Shown here piece after piece: positions 45,141 to 57,654 of a stretch of DNA of 64,000 nt. A program made the translations under genes and the position numbers. The stretch is from positions 40,448,744 to 40,512,743 of the forward strand of contig NC_071354.1 of assembly GCF_943734655.1 (NCBI RefSeq), read 5' to 3'. The stretch is from Sabethes cyaneus (taxonomy: Eukaryota; Arthropoda; Insecta; Diptera; Culicidae). The notes below the pieces were generated by a model that had not been told where the DNA came from, ran no database searches, and saw only the letters and a list, made by a program, of their open reading frames with translations. Numbering within the stretch: position 1 is the stretch's first letter; the number at the start of each line of letters is the position of its first letter.

Positions 45141-46129
45141 TTAACGTATCTCCCACAATTTTTATTTTGCCCCCCGATTTTTCAAGTCTATTTTTATGAC
45201 ACGCCCCCCCCTTGGGATTGACAAAAACTATTAAAATAATTTGCAATGGCCATATGCGCAACCCCACGCAAATGGCTGAGACATAGAGGCATGAGAATTC
45301 AAGTAGAACTTGCACTGATTGGAATCCTGTGCAGAATCTCGAGGTCTAAATCTACGAGCACCGATTCATGGAACCATATCTTGGTTTTGGTCCATATCCG
45401 GATTTTTGGTGTGCTTTCAGTCTTTGAAGACATAAACAACATGACATACGCATTTATTGTTACTTTTTAGGCACGCAATATTAGGAACAAACTTGCGCAG
45501 AATTAGAAACATACGCAAGAAATACGCATAGAATTAGGCACCGTGGATAAGTTTACAAAATGAAAAATATACTCAATTCTTCGTCGACTTTCAATACCCA
45601 TATTTTTTACCAGATATTATAGACCGTAGCACTACACGTTGCTGCTATCCACGTTGTTAATACATGTCTAGAATACTTATAATAGCGGGAGAATCATAAA
45701 AATGTCTGAACTGCGCAGATTATGGTACATGCTCGGTATTCCTTTATTTTCATAATTAAAATCAAATATTATTAGCATATTATATTCAGCACATTTATAG
45801 ATTTTAAATATATTTTTATAAAATTTTACCAGATTTAGTATTATTCTAAGTGCTGTTTTTAGGCAACGAATGCAATAAACTTTTATGGCACAGAGGTGTT
45901 GAAACAAAATTTCTGAAGTTAAAAATCAATTCTTCTAGATACATTTGACCATAGAAGTCTTTCGAAAGACAGCATATACTATAAGGAATTTTTCAAAATT
46001 ATCGTAAGGATTAGATTAGAATTTCAGGAAATTTTGTACATGGGCACAGCTAATAGACTAATGGAAACGCAAACACGAAACCAATACAACGAAAACAATA
46101 AAAACATAACAAGTCTTTTATTTTGCAGA
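45141..46129. other. Non-coding, unclassified DNA
   Basis: AT-rich, no protein motif or paired repeat recognised. Confidence 0.4.
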
Positions 46130-46700
46130 AAAATTTAAGGAAAATCTGCCAATTTATTTTAAAAACTCATAACTTTTGAACCAAGCATCGCAATAGAAAA
46201 CTTTTTGTAAGCACATTTTCTTAGCAATCCACGAAAAATATTATCTGGAAAATGTTTGTCTCAAAATTTTCCACAACAGTCGAAAATTTTATAGAAAAGT
46301 CGGCAAAGTTGTTCACCAAGATCAAGATAGCGTATTTCTTTGGCGTAGAACTATGTCTTACCGCAGGGTGTCAATCCAAAATTTGGATTAAAGCCAGCGT
46401 CTCGAAAAAATGAAACATTTTGAGCGCTAATAGCACTTCCAATTTAGAACGGATTTTCATGGTTCGCATACCATTCGATTCATAAAAGATACAGCAATTG
46501 TATGGCTTTCTTTCAGGCTTTACTCGGATTTTGGCGATGATAAAAATATTTGTTTTTGGCATCATAAAATACAGAAAATGTATACCAAAAATACGATACA
46601 ATTATTTAGCACTATTATTTACTTAACGCCACACATAAGTCAATATGGTGTGAAAATTTTAATATTTAATATTCAAGGTTTTTCGCAAAAACCTGCCTAA
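46130..46700 (+). repeat. Dispersed repeat with GTAGAACTATGTC motif, copy 2
   Basis: Contains 'gcgtagaactatgtcttacc' (46343-46362), 'agggtgtcaat' and 'ttttgagcgctaatagc' in the same order as the reverse complement of 12400-13030. A second partial motif, 'acgtagttctacgcc', lies at about 46698-46712. Confidence 0.55.
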
Positions 46701-46864
46701 CGTAGTTCTACGCCAACTACGTGGTTGTGTCTGGAATACAATCTTTCTAGTTTTTATCTGGTGTATATAAACCGGAAAAGTCATTAAAATGGTCGTAACT
46801 CTTCTTTTGCCATAAAAGGGGTTATTCGAGAGAATCATTTTTGTCGTACTGTCTTTCGGCATCC

Positions 46865-47244
46865 TTACGACGAGTCCGGCTCCTCCGGCCTACCGTACCC
46901 TACCGACTATCGCCAGATGTAAACCGTCAGATAGAAATCTGTCCAAGCAGTGTCTCTAGCTCGTGATTCGCACGTCTTCGACACTCTCCGCTTTCAATTT
47001 GTACTTCGCCAAATATCATCCGCAGCACCTTCCGCTGGAACACGGAAAATGCTCGAATGTCTTCCGTAAGCAGCGTCGCATGTTTTAGTCCAGAAATACC
47101 GGTCTAGTAAGGCTTTTGTGTATTATTAACTCCGTACGGTTTTTTGATCGTAGCGTCTTGCGAAGGGCACAGTAGACCCGTTTGAATGCGCCGCTGGATG
47201 TCCTTTCTAGTGCTGCCCACGACCACCAACAATCCCAAATAAGG
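46865..47244 (-). pseudogene. RTE-like ORF2 remnant, C-terminal part
   Basis: Minus-strand frames read FKRVYCALRKTLRSKNRTEL, then IHKSLTRPVF, then MIFGEVQIESGECRRRANHE and a degenerate end. This continues the protein found at 49760-50340; a 2.4-kb DNA element and an 85-bp scrap separate them. Confidence 0.75.
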
Positions 47245-47246
47245 TA

Positions 47247-49670
47247 CCCCGGGGCAAGTGGGAATACGGGCTTAGTGGGAACGGAGCTCATAACTCTCTT
47301 CAACCTCATTTTATCCAACCGAACCTTTCTGGAAATGAAAGATACAACTCAAACGCATGTAGTAAAATTATAGATTATTTATAACTGACATTCCAAACAC
47401 CAAAATTGGACTTTAAATTTGAGCGTTATTTTCAATTTGCGTTGTAAGTTTGACGCACCTTTCTATAAATGATATTTAGACCACAGGGTTTTCGTAAAAC
47501 TACATGTTTTTCTGGCAGTAGGTAAACATAAACATAGTGTATTAGAAAAATAAACCCGAAAACTAGTTGTTTAATTTGACAAACGGCATTAAAAAAATGG
47601 GTCGGAATAAGATCAGCACTAGAAAGCACCCGGGCCAAGTGGGACCTATTAAAAATAAAGTGTTTCAGCACAAAACTTCCTGTCTTAATACGTTTTTTAG
47701 ATGTACTACCGAACATTTTCAGTTCAATTACATAATATTTATATGAGTAAAGCTTTAAAATAAAACCGAAAAGGACTAAACCAAAAAAGGCACCCAAAAA
47801 AGAAGATCATTAGCACAGCTTATGTAGGAACAAACAGTTTGCTCCAATGTTGCTATTCATCGATAAAAGTACTGATTCGGTTCGAAACACACTCAAAGGT
47901 GATTCCATAACGTCAAATTCTCTGGCAATGCTTTTCTAGCTGAGAATTATTTAATGAGAGTGAGAGAAAAGCGAATTACCACTCACTCTTTTTCATGCAA
48001 TGATTTGATCGCTAGTGATGTTAATCAAAAACGAATACCTCGCGTTTTACTCATCGCGATGAGTAGCTATGATTTATCAATTTTGGAAAACAGGCAAAAG
48101 CGCTATCGGATATTGAATTATACCGTCAAAAAAACTTGTACCTAACATTTATGTTGGTTTTTTAGTTCGACTATTAGCACCTGAGATACTTGGAATATAC
48201 ATTTTCGCGACAGAATACATAAATGCGCTTCAAAACATCAACGTTCTTCTAAACCCAGAAAACTTTTAATCTCATAAAATTATTTTAACATGCTATTCAT
48301 AATTTTTCTACATTCACGTTAAGTGCAGCATAAATCTTTTTTTCGTGACAATGACAAGCACCAGCAACGTTTTCAAATGTTTACAATATACAAGCGATTT
48401 TTCAGACTTGTTGGCAGGATCAAATTTTAAACAGTGGCCGACGATATTTTTATTATCAACCTTCATCGTTTGTCACACAAGAAGATGTATTATTTTGCAT
48501 AGCTTCGAACCTTCGAGCCACCAAATAATAATAATAATATTGCACCAGGTTTGCATTTCATTGAAACTAAATCTTGAAACCATTTTGTTTGTCCGTGTGC
48601 CGTTTAAAGTTACTGGTTGTGTATGGCGTCGCAAGTATATGTTGACGTTTGGCAAGTTACTAATTATTATATGTGGTACGAATATCGTTTTATTTTTGAA
48701 CGAGCAATATTGTTTTTTTGTAATTTGCCAAAAAATATGCTTATTTACGTTTCATCGCAAAATACATTCTTGGTTGGATGACAGCTAGTAACGATGATTA
48801 GCGATGAGTGTGAGACAGAGATACCGAGCGAGTATTTGCGAGCGTAATCCATTCATATTTTGCTCATCAGTTTTTGCGTCGGCGATTCATCGCGAACAAT
48901 CAGGATACGATCGAGTTGCCAGTTGATAAAATTCAAATCGCTGACGAGCAGGTGATGAGCCTTCATCGTGATGAGAATTTGCAACATTGGTTTGCTCACA
49001 TTTTGGTTACACCTAAACGATGTTAATTGAATATGGAAAGGTAAATTTTATATAATTAAGCAAATTTGCAAATGGAATTGAAACAATAAAGTGTTGTGGT
49101 TAAGATAGCGAAACTATCTCTTATAAGTAGCTCTACCGAATTGGGCATGGTAGAACAAACAGATCATAATCGTAATTTCGAGCTATTAAACAATGGTTAA
49201 TCCTAAATTATGTCTCGCAAGAATTGGATACAGCGACATATTCAACTATATCTCATTACAATAATGCATCACAGCGTAATTGCTCACGATCTGGGTTTTA
49301 TATAAATTATGAAGTCGCCCGTTGTGATCTGATTTTGTTACTCTATTTTCGGATGAACCATTCGCACAAATATTGCTTCTTGCGATGCTGTAACATTGCT
49401 ATATATTAACTTACACAATTTTCTGTTATTTTATGCTTTTTAATCAAATTTTAATATAGGTCCCACTTGCCATAGTATCGCCATGTTTTTGAAAATTCTC
49501 CTCCAGATTCATTTCATGTAAATTGATAGGCCTTTTTCGTAATTAAACCTTCGAAGCGATACCACGGAAGAGTTTCTGTGCTGAAAGAATTTTGAAATAA
49601 TCATAGGTATAGATAACACAGTGGAATAAACACTAACTATGCATTTTTTTAGGTCCCACTTGTCCCGGGG
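47247..49670. mobile_element. 2.4-kb TIR element with TA flanks
   Basis: Left end CCCCGGGGCAAGTGGGA and right end TCCCACTTGTCCCGGGG are inverted repeats with 16 of 17 matching, each bordered by TA (47245-47246 and 49671-49672). Internal half-sites of the same word occur at about 47629 ('gggccaagtgggacct') and 49458 ('aggtcccacttgcc'). The longest frame (48345-48788) shows no transposase motif. It interrupts an RTE-like reading frame, joining VVDEIM to YLIWD on the minus strand. Boundaries are less certain than for the other elements because an 85-bp piece with another GGGGTACC end (49673-49757) follows it. Confidence 0.65.
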
Positions 49671-49757
49671 TACCGTGGCACAAATCTTCCACAAATCTTC
49701 CACATGATTGTGAGGAACGTGCTGCTCGAGCCAAAGATGCTGATACCCGGGGTACCT

Positions 49758-50340
49758 TACATGATCTCATCTACTACTTTTAGTTCGGCAAACCCAAATA
49801 CACACTCGTCTAGTCCATCGTCGTCAGCGGTGACCATCCGACCATCGAGCATCTTCGACACATTAATTTTCAGAACAATCCTCCTAGACTCCGACATCAA
49901 ACGATACCAAGTAGCACCAATATGGCGCGTTAGTTGGTACGGAAAACCGTGTTCGTGCATTCATCTACCACAGCTGGTATTGATCGACTGTATCGTTTGC
50001 TGCTTAGAAGCCAATAATTATGTGATTTTCCGGATGGTTAATATATGCTCCGTAGTTGCGCGAGCCTCCATGAAGCGTGTCTAATAGTTTCCTATGAAAC
50101 TTTGTGCTATCGGAGACAGCTGACGTTACAGAATCTGGGAAAGTACCTTGTAGACGGCGAATACCAGCGTTATATCGCGATAGTTTCCGCAGTCGAGTCG
50201 ATCACCCTTTTTGTACATGGGACAAAGAACTCCTTCCATCCATTCTTCGGGTAGCTTTTCCTCCTCCCAAATCTTAGAATGGTAAATGGTTGAATAATGC
50301 GCTCCAGAACCACCATGAGGTTCCACAGCCTCTTATTCAG
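49758..50340 (-). pseudogene. RTE-like reverse transcriptase remnant
   Basis: Minus strand reads KIWEEEKLPEEWMEGVLCPM, YKKGDRLDCGNYRDITLVFA, VYKVLSQIL, then HHIIIGF.AANDTVDQYQLW, HEHGFPYQLTRHI and SRRIVLKINVSK...DECVFGFAELKVVDEIM. This is the RT fingers-palm order of the family, with the FADD part lost. The C-terminal continuation is at 46865-47244. Confidence 0.85.
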
Positions 50341-51080
50341 CAACTCCTGTCTCTACCTCCTCGTGGTACCATCCGGGATACGTTCCTTAGTGGAAATCGG
50401 ACAGCCGGTGGAAACTAGGGTCGTATGCGAACAGAGAAGGGGGCACTCATGCGAAGGCTGAAGTGTAAACTCTCCGCCTGCAGGACGGTTCTCTTGACTC
50501 CCAGGAAGCAAAGCAGAGGGGCCATAGCCCCTAAAGGAGATGGTTGTAATGGCTGTTATCCATGGCTATTAAGTAAAAACTTGAATGGATAATCCCGTAA
50601 TCCAAGGTGCGACGCGACCCGCGCCGAAGGATGAATGGTGAGGGGTTCTATAAATTCTCTCGCCGCAACGGAGCCTGTGGAGTACCAGGGCACCTTCCAC
50701 AGCAATTTACCCTTGCTGCATCAAGCCGGTCACTGACGGTGGACGATTTCTTACATTGTAAGCTCTCTTTGCCGAAAAACAAAGAAACGAATGAGGTGGA
50801 GAGGAGAGTAGGAGTGGAGGAGGACTTGAACGATGCGCTAGCAGAGGTTCAGTCCTGATCCTCGTCTATCCTCAACACGCCGACTCGTTGTGAGTCGACA
50901 AACGAAGATGTGGCTCCAACTCTCTATTCACGGGTCGAGATTCACTCTGCCTGATCTCTGACTGTGTGCTGGAGGGTGGGCTGCAACAAAAGGAGAGCCG
51001 AACAGTTGTGGCCAGTAGGATGGCTGTACAATCGCACAAACAATCTAAAAAAATGTATACCTATAACGTCGAGTATCCAC
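50341..51080. other. No gene recognised; possible retroelement leader
   Basis: GC-richer than neighbours, with an 83-codon frame at 50607-50858 (Glu-rich end, no family match). It precedes a LOA-type C-terminal scrap on the same strand, so it could be a 5' region of an internally deleted element; this is a guess. Confidence 0.3.
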
Positions 51081-51084
51081 CCCT

Positions 51085-51260
51085 AGGTTACTCAAAAGTT
51101 GCTGAGTCTCAATAAGAGAGATCTCAACAAGCTTACCGGTCTTGCGACAGAACATTGTCCGAGTAAATATCATCTTCGGAATCTCAGTTTCATACAAGAC
51201 GATATTTAACCTCGGAACACTTGCTCTGCAATCGTGGACCACAAATAGTACGCAGACTGC
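51085..51260 (+). pseudogene. Non-LTR ORF2 C-terminus, RNase H-adjacent scrap
   Basis: The frame reads QKLLSLNKRDLNKLTGLATE and HCPSKYHLRNLSFIQDDI, then, shifted, TSEHLLCN. This matches the 'L.L.K.....L.G..TGHC....HL...' and 'ET..HLLC.C' motifs at the end of RNase H-bearing non-LTR ORF2 proteins (LOA, I and R1-like). No RT is attached. Confidence 0.6.
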
Positions 51261-51439
51261 AGTATCTCAAAAAGGGGAGATCTGGTTGGCGTCGTCGACG
51301 TACTACGTCGTACTAGATTCATAAACCTAGACATCCCTGATTGGCACATATCTCGCTCTAGCTACCAGCCTGTCACTTCCTCAATATGTGACAGGTAAGC
51401 TTAAAACGTATAGTAAAATAATAAAACGGGGCATATCAC

Positions 51440-51905
51440 AATAGTTCGAAACAATGGACGCAGGGGTAAGAGTACCCAACAGAGGAGATGAAATCTTGGA
51501 AATAATCCAATGTAGAACCGTCGCCAGCGTTTCTCGGCCACGCTTATAAAGCTCTGCTGAAAGTACTGGGACATTATGATTTTCCATGGGCGCTCCTAGA
51601 TTAGTTTCCGTTCCGCCTCCTGCTGCAACTTCGCCGTTAAGGTGATTATCGCACAATTGCTTCCATCTGTCGGCCATCTCACGCACGTTTGTGGTCAGAT
51701 TCCCTCCCTCATCGCTACACATGTCAGGTTTCGGTGTGGTTACGATGATGGTCCACTTTCTCGTAAAACTCGTGCGTGTTTTCAGTTTGCAATAGTTGTT
51801 CCAACTCTTCACGGTTTATGTCTTCCTTCTGGCGCTTTTTACTCCTTAGAATCGTGGTTAATTGGTTCCTTGTCCTTTGGTATTTGACTTTATTTAGTTT
51901 TCTCT
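51440..51905 (-). pseudogene. RTE-like ORF2, endonuclease-RT linker
   Basis: Minus strand reads DEGGNLTTNVREMADRWKQL, CDNHLNGEVAAGGGTETNLG and APMENHNVPVLSAE, the linker just before the RT in this family (EGNLxTN..E...RWKxHF..LLNG). It stops before the RT proper; downstream text is unrelated. Confidence 0.8.
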
Positions 51906-52244
51906 AGTGGCTATGCTCAGTTAATTTTTCAATGCCATTTTTTCCTCTCAACCGCTTGTTGGAGATTGATACATTAGTAGCAAAATAATCGATATCGTGA
52001 AGCACTAGAACAGCTGTCATAAGGTAATGAGACGCGAAAGTTTTACGAGAAGGTTAACCAAGCCCGGGGAGGCTATTTGCCGTAATCTGAATCCGGGTTA
52101 TCTGAAAGTACAGGTGTGTGTAAGGGGTTCTATCCCCATCGAAAGCAAGGTGCTCGACAGGTAGCAGCTTTATGAGCACGTGAATAGAGTTTCAGCAGGT
52201 AGTAGAGGTAATGAAACAAACCAGGAGGAGTTAGATGCAGATAA

Positions 52245-52330
52245 CTGGACACTATGATCCAGAGTGCCAAATATCTCATTTTTATCGATTTCAAAGCAGC
52301 GTATGATATAGTCGTCGGTGAACTGCTGCT
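52245..52330 (+). pseudogene. Reverse transcriptase motif A scrap
   Basis: A short frame reads AKYLIFIDFKAAYDIVVGELL, the RT palm motif (IDFKAAYD) of the RTE-like family. Too short to say more. Confidence 0.55.
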
Positions 52331-52956
52331 ACCCAATTGCTAATTGCTGGCCATAACTTCGAGTATTGGTCGAATTCCATTCTTTGAAAAGCGCAGTAAT
52401 GCTGTGTCGTATTTGAATTAAGACAGATTGCCAAGGGAGATACCAACTTAAGCTACTTAGGAAAATGCACCAGCTTTCTTTTACGGCATTCCTTTCAATA
52501 AATTTTCTGATTTAAGGTTACAGAAGTTAGGTAAGCGACATATTTTAGTCCACAGCTGCAACAGTCATGCAACAACTAGCAACATGTCGCATCACAAATG
52601 TTGTATTTCACTTGTTTTTGTTTTTTATTTGTAAGTTTTTACTCATAAAATAAAGAATTCACAGTAATTTTTGAGTGTCAGAATTTCTTCATATTCAACT
52701 TTCAGTATTACGATTTACTTTACAAATGAAATTTTAATTTATTAGATAGATAGAACACTTCGTTTTTCTCGAGTGATTGCAAAAATAACTGGCTCACTAT
52801 TTGTTCTACATTGTTTAAGTAAGAACTGTAAGTGTTTTGCAAATAGTCGTGATAGTAATAAATTTAGAAAAAAATAATACGTAATACCGAGAAAATTTTA
52901 GAATACTAGCTGTCTCCATCATTTTAAGAAACTTCACAACAGTGATCCCAATACAT
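52331..52956. other. Non-coding, AT-rich spacer
   Basis: No feature recognised. Confidence 0.4.
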
Positions 52957-53997
52957 ATTGTACATAGGGTTTATTTCTAATTCCCGTCGTAGTAAGGAAA
53001 GCCACTCTAATTTTCATCATTTCTTAGGTGGATTTAATGAATACTCCAAAAGCTCTGCTGCTGATTTGGCTCAAACATACTTACCTTCCGATCCGTGGCC
53101 TTTGAATTCACTAAAAAGCGATTAAGAAAGCCCCAGTTAGCACCAACTTGTATATCAATGTACGAAAACTATCGTAAATATCTCCTAACAAGCTCGAAAT
53201 CGTAACTAAAGCTGGATAAAGTGGGATCAAGTTGATTTTCTGTCGTATATAATGATAATGACTGACATGCATACGATTTTTAGCACAAAATCGTAGAGTA
53301 GTACGGAGCGACTCGCGCTTAATCGGATATTATCATATATAAATACTTATATAGTCGTAACGCTCAAAATTATTCGTAATCACGTATATCGCCTCCAAAA
53401 TAGTACGGATATGCCAATTTTGCGCATGAAATACGATTTATTTAGCATGTATATCTGTACGTAATGCTGATTTTTACCTTTTTTATACCTATGAAAATGC
53501 TAGCTGGGGCATTTGATTGAAATGAAATTACGCAACTGACTTTATATCTTAAATTCGTCGTACCGTTTTAAAATTCGTCCATCAAAATTTTTCATCATCC
53601 GAACTAAAAATCACAATAATGTTTACGAAGCTAGCGCGCATGTATTTCTGTAGGACAGCATGACAAATGTTTTTCTGCAAAATTTCTGTAGGTTATGCAA
53701 GTTTTCGCGGCTGCAGAATAACAACAATGCCTTGCGTGAGTTATTTTCATTTATGAATGACGGAAATTGAAACGATTAGTCGACATTTTCTTCTTCGTCG
53801 CACGAAAAAACGTTGGAAATTTGGCTGCTAGGAATTCTTTAATGAAAAAAAGCATTTAAATAGATCTCACTTTGATTGATCGCGTATGAGAGACAACAAA
53901 CTAAAATATTAGGGAATAACTAATTTTGCATTGTGTGTCATAACACGCAACACATAACACGCTGATATTTTTTAATAATTTGTGTTGGCTAGGACGG
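52957..53997 (+). mobile_element. M1 MITE-like element, copy 3 (fullest copy)
   Basis: Starts near GGGTTTATTTCTAATTCCCG and ends near 'gttggctaggacgggaag'; the CCCGTC words at the two ends are in inverted orientation. The body matches copies at 13720 and 15645. It contains a nested 377-bp MITE at 53132-53508. No coding capacity. Confidence 0.7.
53132..53508. mobile_element. 377-bp MITE (M2), copy 2, 2-bp target duplication GC
   Basis: Same length and sequence family as 29274-29650, with ends CCCAGTTAGCA / TGCTAGCTGGG and GC on both sides (53130-53131 and 53509-53510). The unoccupied site survives in M1 copy 1 ('ttcaagcatattattgaaatt' near 13770), matching 'gaaagc|atttgattgaaat' here. Confidence 0.95.
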
Positions 53998-56900
53998 GAA
54001 GTACGTTCATGATACGGTTCGAGCCTTTCGTTGATCATGACGTAAGCTCCATCAAAACAGCAAACCACGTAACAGATACGGAACTGAAAATTGTTTTGCA
54101 AATTGAAATCTGTTACGGTTTTCATCGGTTAGCTGACCGGCTTGGGTGCCACGCAAAATGCTCTCCGGTCGAGTCAGACTCAACAGTACCCGAAGGGCTT
54201 GAAATGAAGGGTTCCGTGAAAATCTTGGACTGCTTTTGCCGGGATCATTCTGTAGAGGTGAGATGATCCGTGTCAAGAAGCGGGGAAAAGTAGCGAACAA
54301 CCACTACTGGCGGATCTGGGCGATGATGGGCGTCAGTTTCGCAGTTCAAACATTGTTTTACAGAGTGCGGCAAATTCTGCTTGAACGTTTTTATTCGACA
54401 CGGTGTTATTTATGCTTGCAACTCGTTGCAGCTACGCTAAGGTAATGCAAAGCAGAAGTATTAAAGTTGAGAAAACTCTGACTTTAGCAGACTTGAGCTC
54501 TACGTCTGCTACGAGCTGCTACGTAGATGTATCGCTCCTTGTAAAGTGCATCGTGTCCGACAGAATCGTGGCACAAATCCGAACAAGCCCGAACGACCGG
54601 AGCGCAACAGTTATGATTTTGAATGTCACGATTTTGCGCTCTTTTGCCAGATTTTTTCTCGCCCTGGTCCACCCGCGCACGTTTTCACATGAAAGAATAT
54701 AAATAAACAAGAGGGCATAAATAAATATTCATTACCGAGCTGGATTTTTGATGCTCCAGGTATGAATTTCATCACCAGCTTCTTGGCGGCAGCTATAGCA
54801 GTCCGTTGGACAATCGTGCCTTCCTTAGCCCGAAAAACGTGATACTTGTCAAACGGTTCTGCCGACGGACGCGATATGGCCCGGCAGAGACGACGGTAGT
54901 GTGACGGCGGCGACAGGAGTGTTTAACCGGCGTGTAATTTGCCTCTCCGAAATCGGTGAAATTTCTGCAGGAAAAATACCCCTTTAGTCAGTTCGGGTTT
55001 TGTTTTGAGCCATGAAGGGCTAAAATAATTGTGACTGACACCGCCGAACTGCGTCAGTAGAACGAAAAACGGTCCGCTAGGGTGGCCTGAGTTGGACTTC
55101 CCGAATTGTTTTAGGTAATCGCAAAACAAGTCGACCGGGTCACTCTACCGCTGTTCCAAGTACTGACGAAAGGATCCACGTAACGGCTTTTGGTCCTGGA
55201 CTGATGCGATGGCCCACTCGGCGAGGAAAGTGCGCAAAACCTACACTTAACGTTAATTGTCTTGGCATGTTTCTCTTTCATTCGGAGTGCCTGTTTTCGG
55301 TTGCTTAACACAGAGACCAAGCAACGGAGAAAATTATGTATACACCCAGGTATCAGAGGAACCCTGCCGGATCGTTCCAACCTACCGTCGGTCGTCCCCA
55401 TCACAGGAGGAAAGGTAGTGCTTTTATAAATTTTTAATATTTTCAAAACTGTTATTACGATTATGTTGACGAGTGAGCATCGAAAAGCGCCATCAAGATT
55501 TGCCACTCGTCCTCGGTCGGCTGGTCGAGAATGTGTTTATTGGAGCCGCTAGGAAATTGCAAACGCTATCCAAACGAAGGGTTGGCTCGGGTATCGCGCC
55601 CCTAAATTACCAATGCAAATGAATACGGTCGCTTTGGGCAGCATATGTTATGTCAGTTTAATGGACTACAACTTTGATATTGAAGGATAAATTTCTACAG
55701 TTATGTCAGTTAGAGTACAACTTTTGCTTAAAACAGCAACTAAAATACGTCACATAAACGAAACGGCCTACGGTCTAAACTCATCACAGTACTCAGTAAT
55801 CAATAGTTAAGATCCATTGGGAACTTATTTTAAAAAGATAACACTTGCTTACTTTCGAAGCCAGTCGAGATCAACAACCTCCGCCTGCCATTAGGGATTA
55901 CTCTAAAAAAAAACGATTACCACCACCTCCGAAAAGAAAAACCAAAACGTCTGCAGAGTTTGAAATAGAGATTCAAAAATTTATCCTCCGCCCTCTTTTT
56001 GCACCGCCGAAGGTGTCCATTAAGCCATTAACACTTTTTAACCTAGACTCGACCGGCGACATCGGTCCAGTTCTGCTGCCAGGCACGTAAGCGACGGCCG
56101 TGTTCTTCTTAGCATTAGTGGGTATAATTAGGAGCTAGAGTGAATGACTAGATAAGCAACAACGGCGTCGTCGGCCCCGTCAGTCCCGCGCCGCGTTCCT
56201 AGCTAGATAGACTCATTCGATTATCGCTTCTATAATACACATTCGCATTCTGTTCTGTCCATGCATCAAGCTCGGGCAGGTCTCAATCCGAAACTTTTTT
56301 TCGGACTGCCAGTCTGAACTGTTCTCCTCCCTCCATAAATAAGTAAACAATACTCGTCCCTCGTGCCTCGGCCAGTGGTTCTGCTGGAACGAGAGATCTA
56401 TTTGTTTTTGGACGAGATAAACAATAATTTTATGTGTATTTATGATTATGATGATTACTATTATGACGGTCAGTTTTTGGGCCGGAGTTCGCTTCGGTGT
56501 GTGGCATGATGAGCGTAAAATAAAATTTTGATGAACCAACGGCAACGCATCGCTCGGTTTTGTGCATTTGCACAGACACAGACCCCGGTTGATGGTGATT
56601 ACGCCACCAGCAAGCAGAACTCGGATCCGACACACCGCCACAGTGGGAATGCATTTATCGGCCACCTAAATAAGGGCCCCGAAGTGGAATGGAATGACCG
56701 GCAGTATTTTGATCAGCTAATTAAAATGTCATTCGCAGGCGTCGATGCCGGAGAGGCACTTTTAATTGAATTGTTGCATTCAAGAATTTAGAGGTTTAAT
56801 GAAAGCACAGTTTCATGCATTTCATAACAGCATTCTGATTGAATGGCTTCTAATTTTGGTGTTGTGGTTTCATGGTGGCGGGCCATATCTGGATTTATTG

Positions 56901-57250
56901 GAATGGAACAGTCCATGGGAATGGTAGATAGTATATTCTCTCTTATATGCACCATTTTTTTTGTTTAACCAGAGAGAACAAGAGAATAGCTAACATAAAA
57001 TCTTAACAATATAATACACAATCACGTTTTTTTCTTTTTTTGTTTTTTGATTTTTTAACAGGTAACTGCAACAGAACAAATTTTCTAGTTCAGTTTCTAG
57101 TAGCAGTAGTAGTAGAATTAGTAGTAGTTTCTGCAAATCCTTAGTTATGTTCTCTGTTTATAAGAAACGTGATAAGAGAGATGTTTAGATTCTATCCTAA
57201 GCAGTGTGTTGCGCAAATTTGACTAAATTTGCATCATTGTGTATTTGTGT
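53998..57250. other. Long stretch without recognisable genes
   Basis: 3.2 kb. Parts are GC-richer (54780-54960, 55130-55580, 56080-56220). The longest frames are 130-150 codons (55111-55506 and 56213-56665, minus) without a recognisable domain. An 81-codon frame at 55845-56090 has a PPPPKRK stretch but no family match. Confidence 0.4.
57103..57130. repeat. Imperfect (AGT)n microsatellite
   Basis: Runs of 'agtagcagtagtagtag' and 'agtagtag' with interruptions. Confidence 0.85.
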
Positions 57251-57254
57251 TTGT

Positions 57255-57560
57255 ACAATGCTTTCTACATTGATTTCAAGGCAGCATTTGATCGAGTGGA
57301 TAACGAAATTCTGTTGAGCAAACCAGAGAAACTTGGTGCCCACAGATCCTTAGTCTCCTGTTTCAGATCCTATTTGACAAACTGATCGCTTTGCATTAAA
57401 ATCGGAGCTTTGCATTCTGATGTGTTTAAGAATGTTTCAGCTGTCCCCCAGAGGAGCAATCATGGACACCCTTTGTTTTCGCTATTTGTCAAGGAGCTTT
57501 CTGACACACTGTCATCTGGATGCCGCCTGTTTTTGGCAACACAAGGTATTTCACTTCCAA
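57255..57560 (+). pseudogene. Jockey-like reverse transcriptase scrap
   Basis: Reads FYIDFKAAFDRVDNEILLSK, LGAHRSLVSCFRSYLTN, a stop, then SLCIKIGALHSDVFKNVSAV and PQRSNHGHPLFSLFVKELSD. This is RT motifs A to B; the PQGS box has become PQRS and the FADD box is not present. Confidence 0.8.
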
Positions 57561-57654
57561 AACTATGCTTAAATATCATTCAGTTTCTGCATACATGCTT
57601 AAAACGACGAAAAGATGATGTCTTCAGTATGTTCATGAAAAAACGTTATGTGTT

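Noticed and set aside
48345..48788. 147-codon frame inside the 2.4-kb TIR element as a possible transposase
   Set aside because: Composition is Ile/Phe/Cys-rich from AT-rich DNA and no DDE/D-type motif or DNA-binding helix is visible.
55845..56090. Proline/lysine-rich 81-codon frame as a small gene
   Set aside because: A PPPPKRK stretch alone is not support; no family match, no conserved context.
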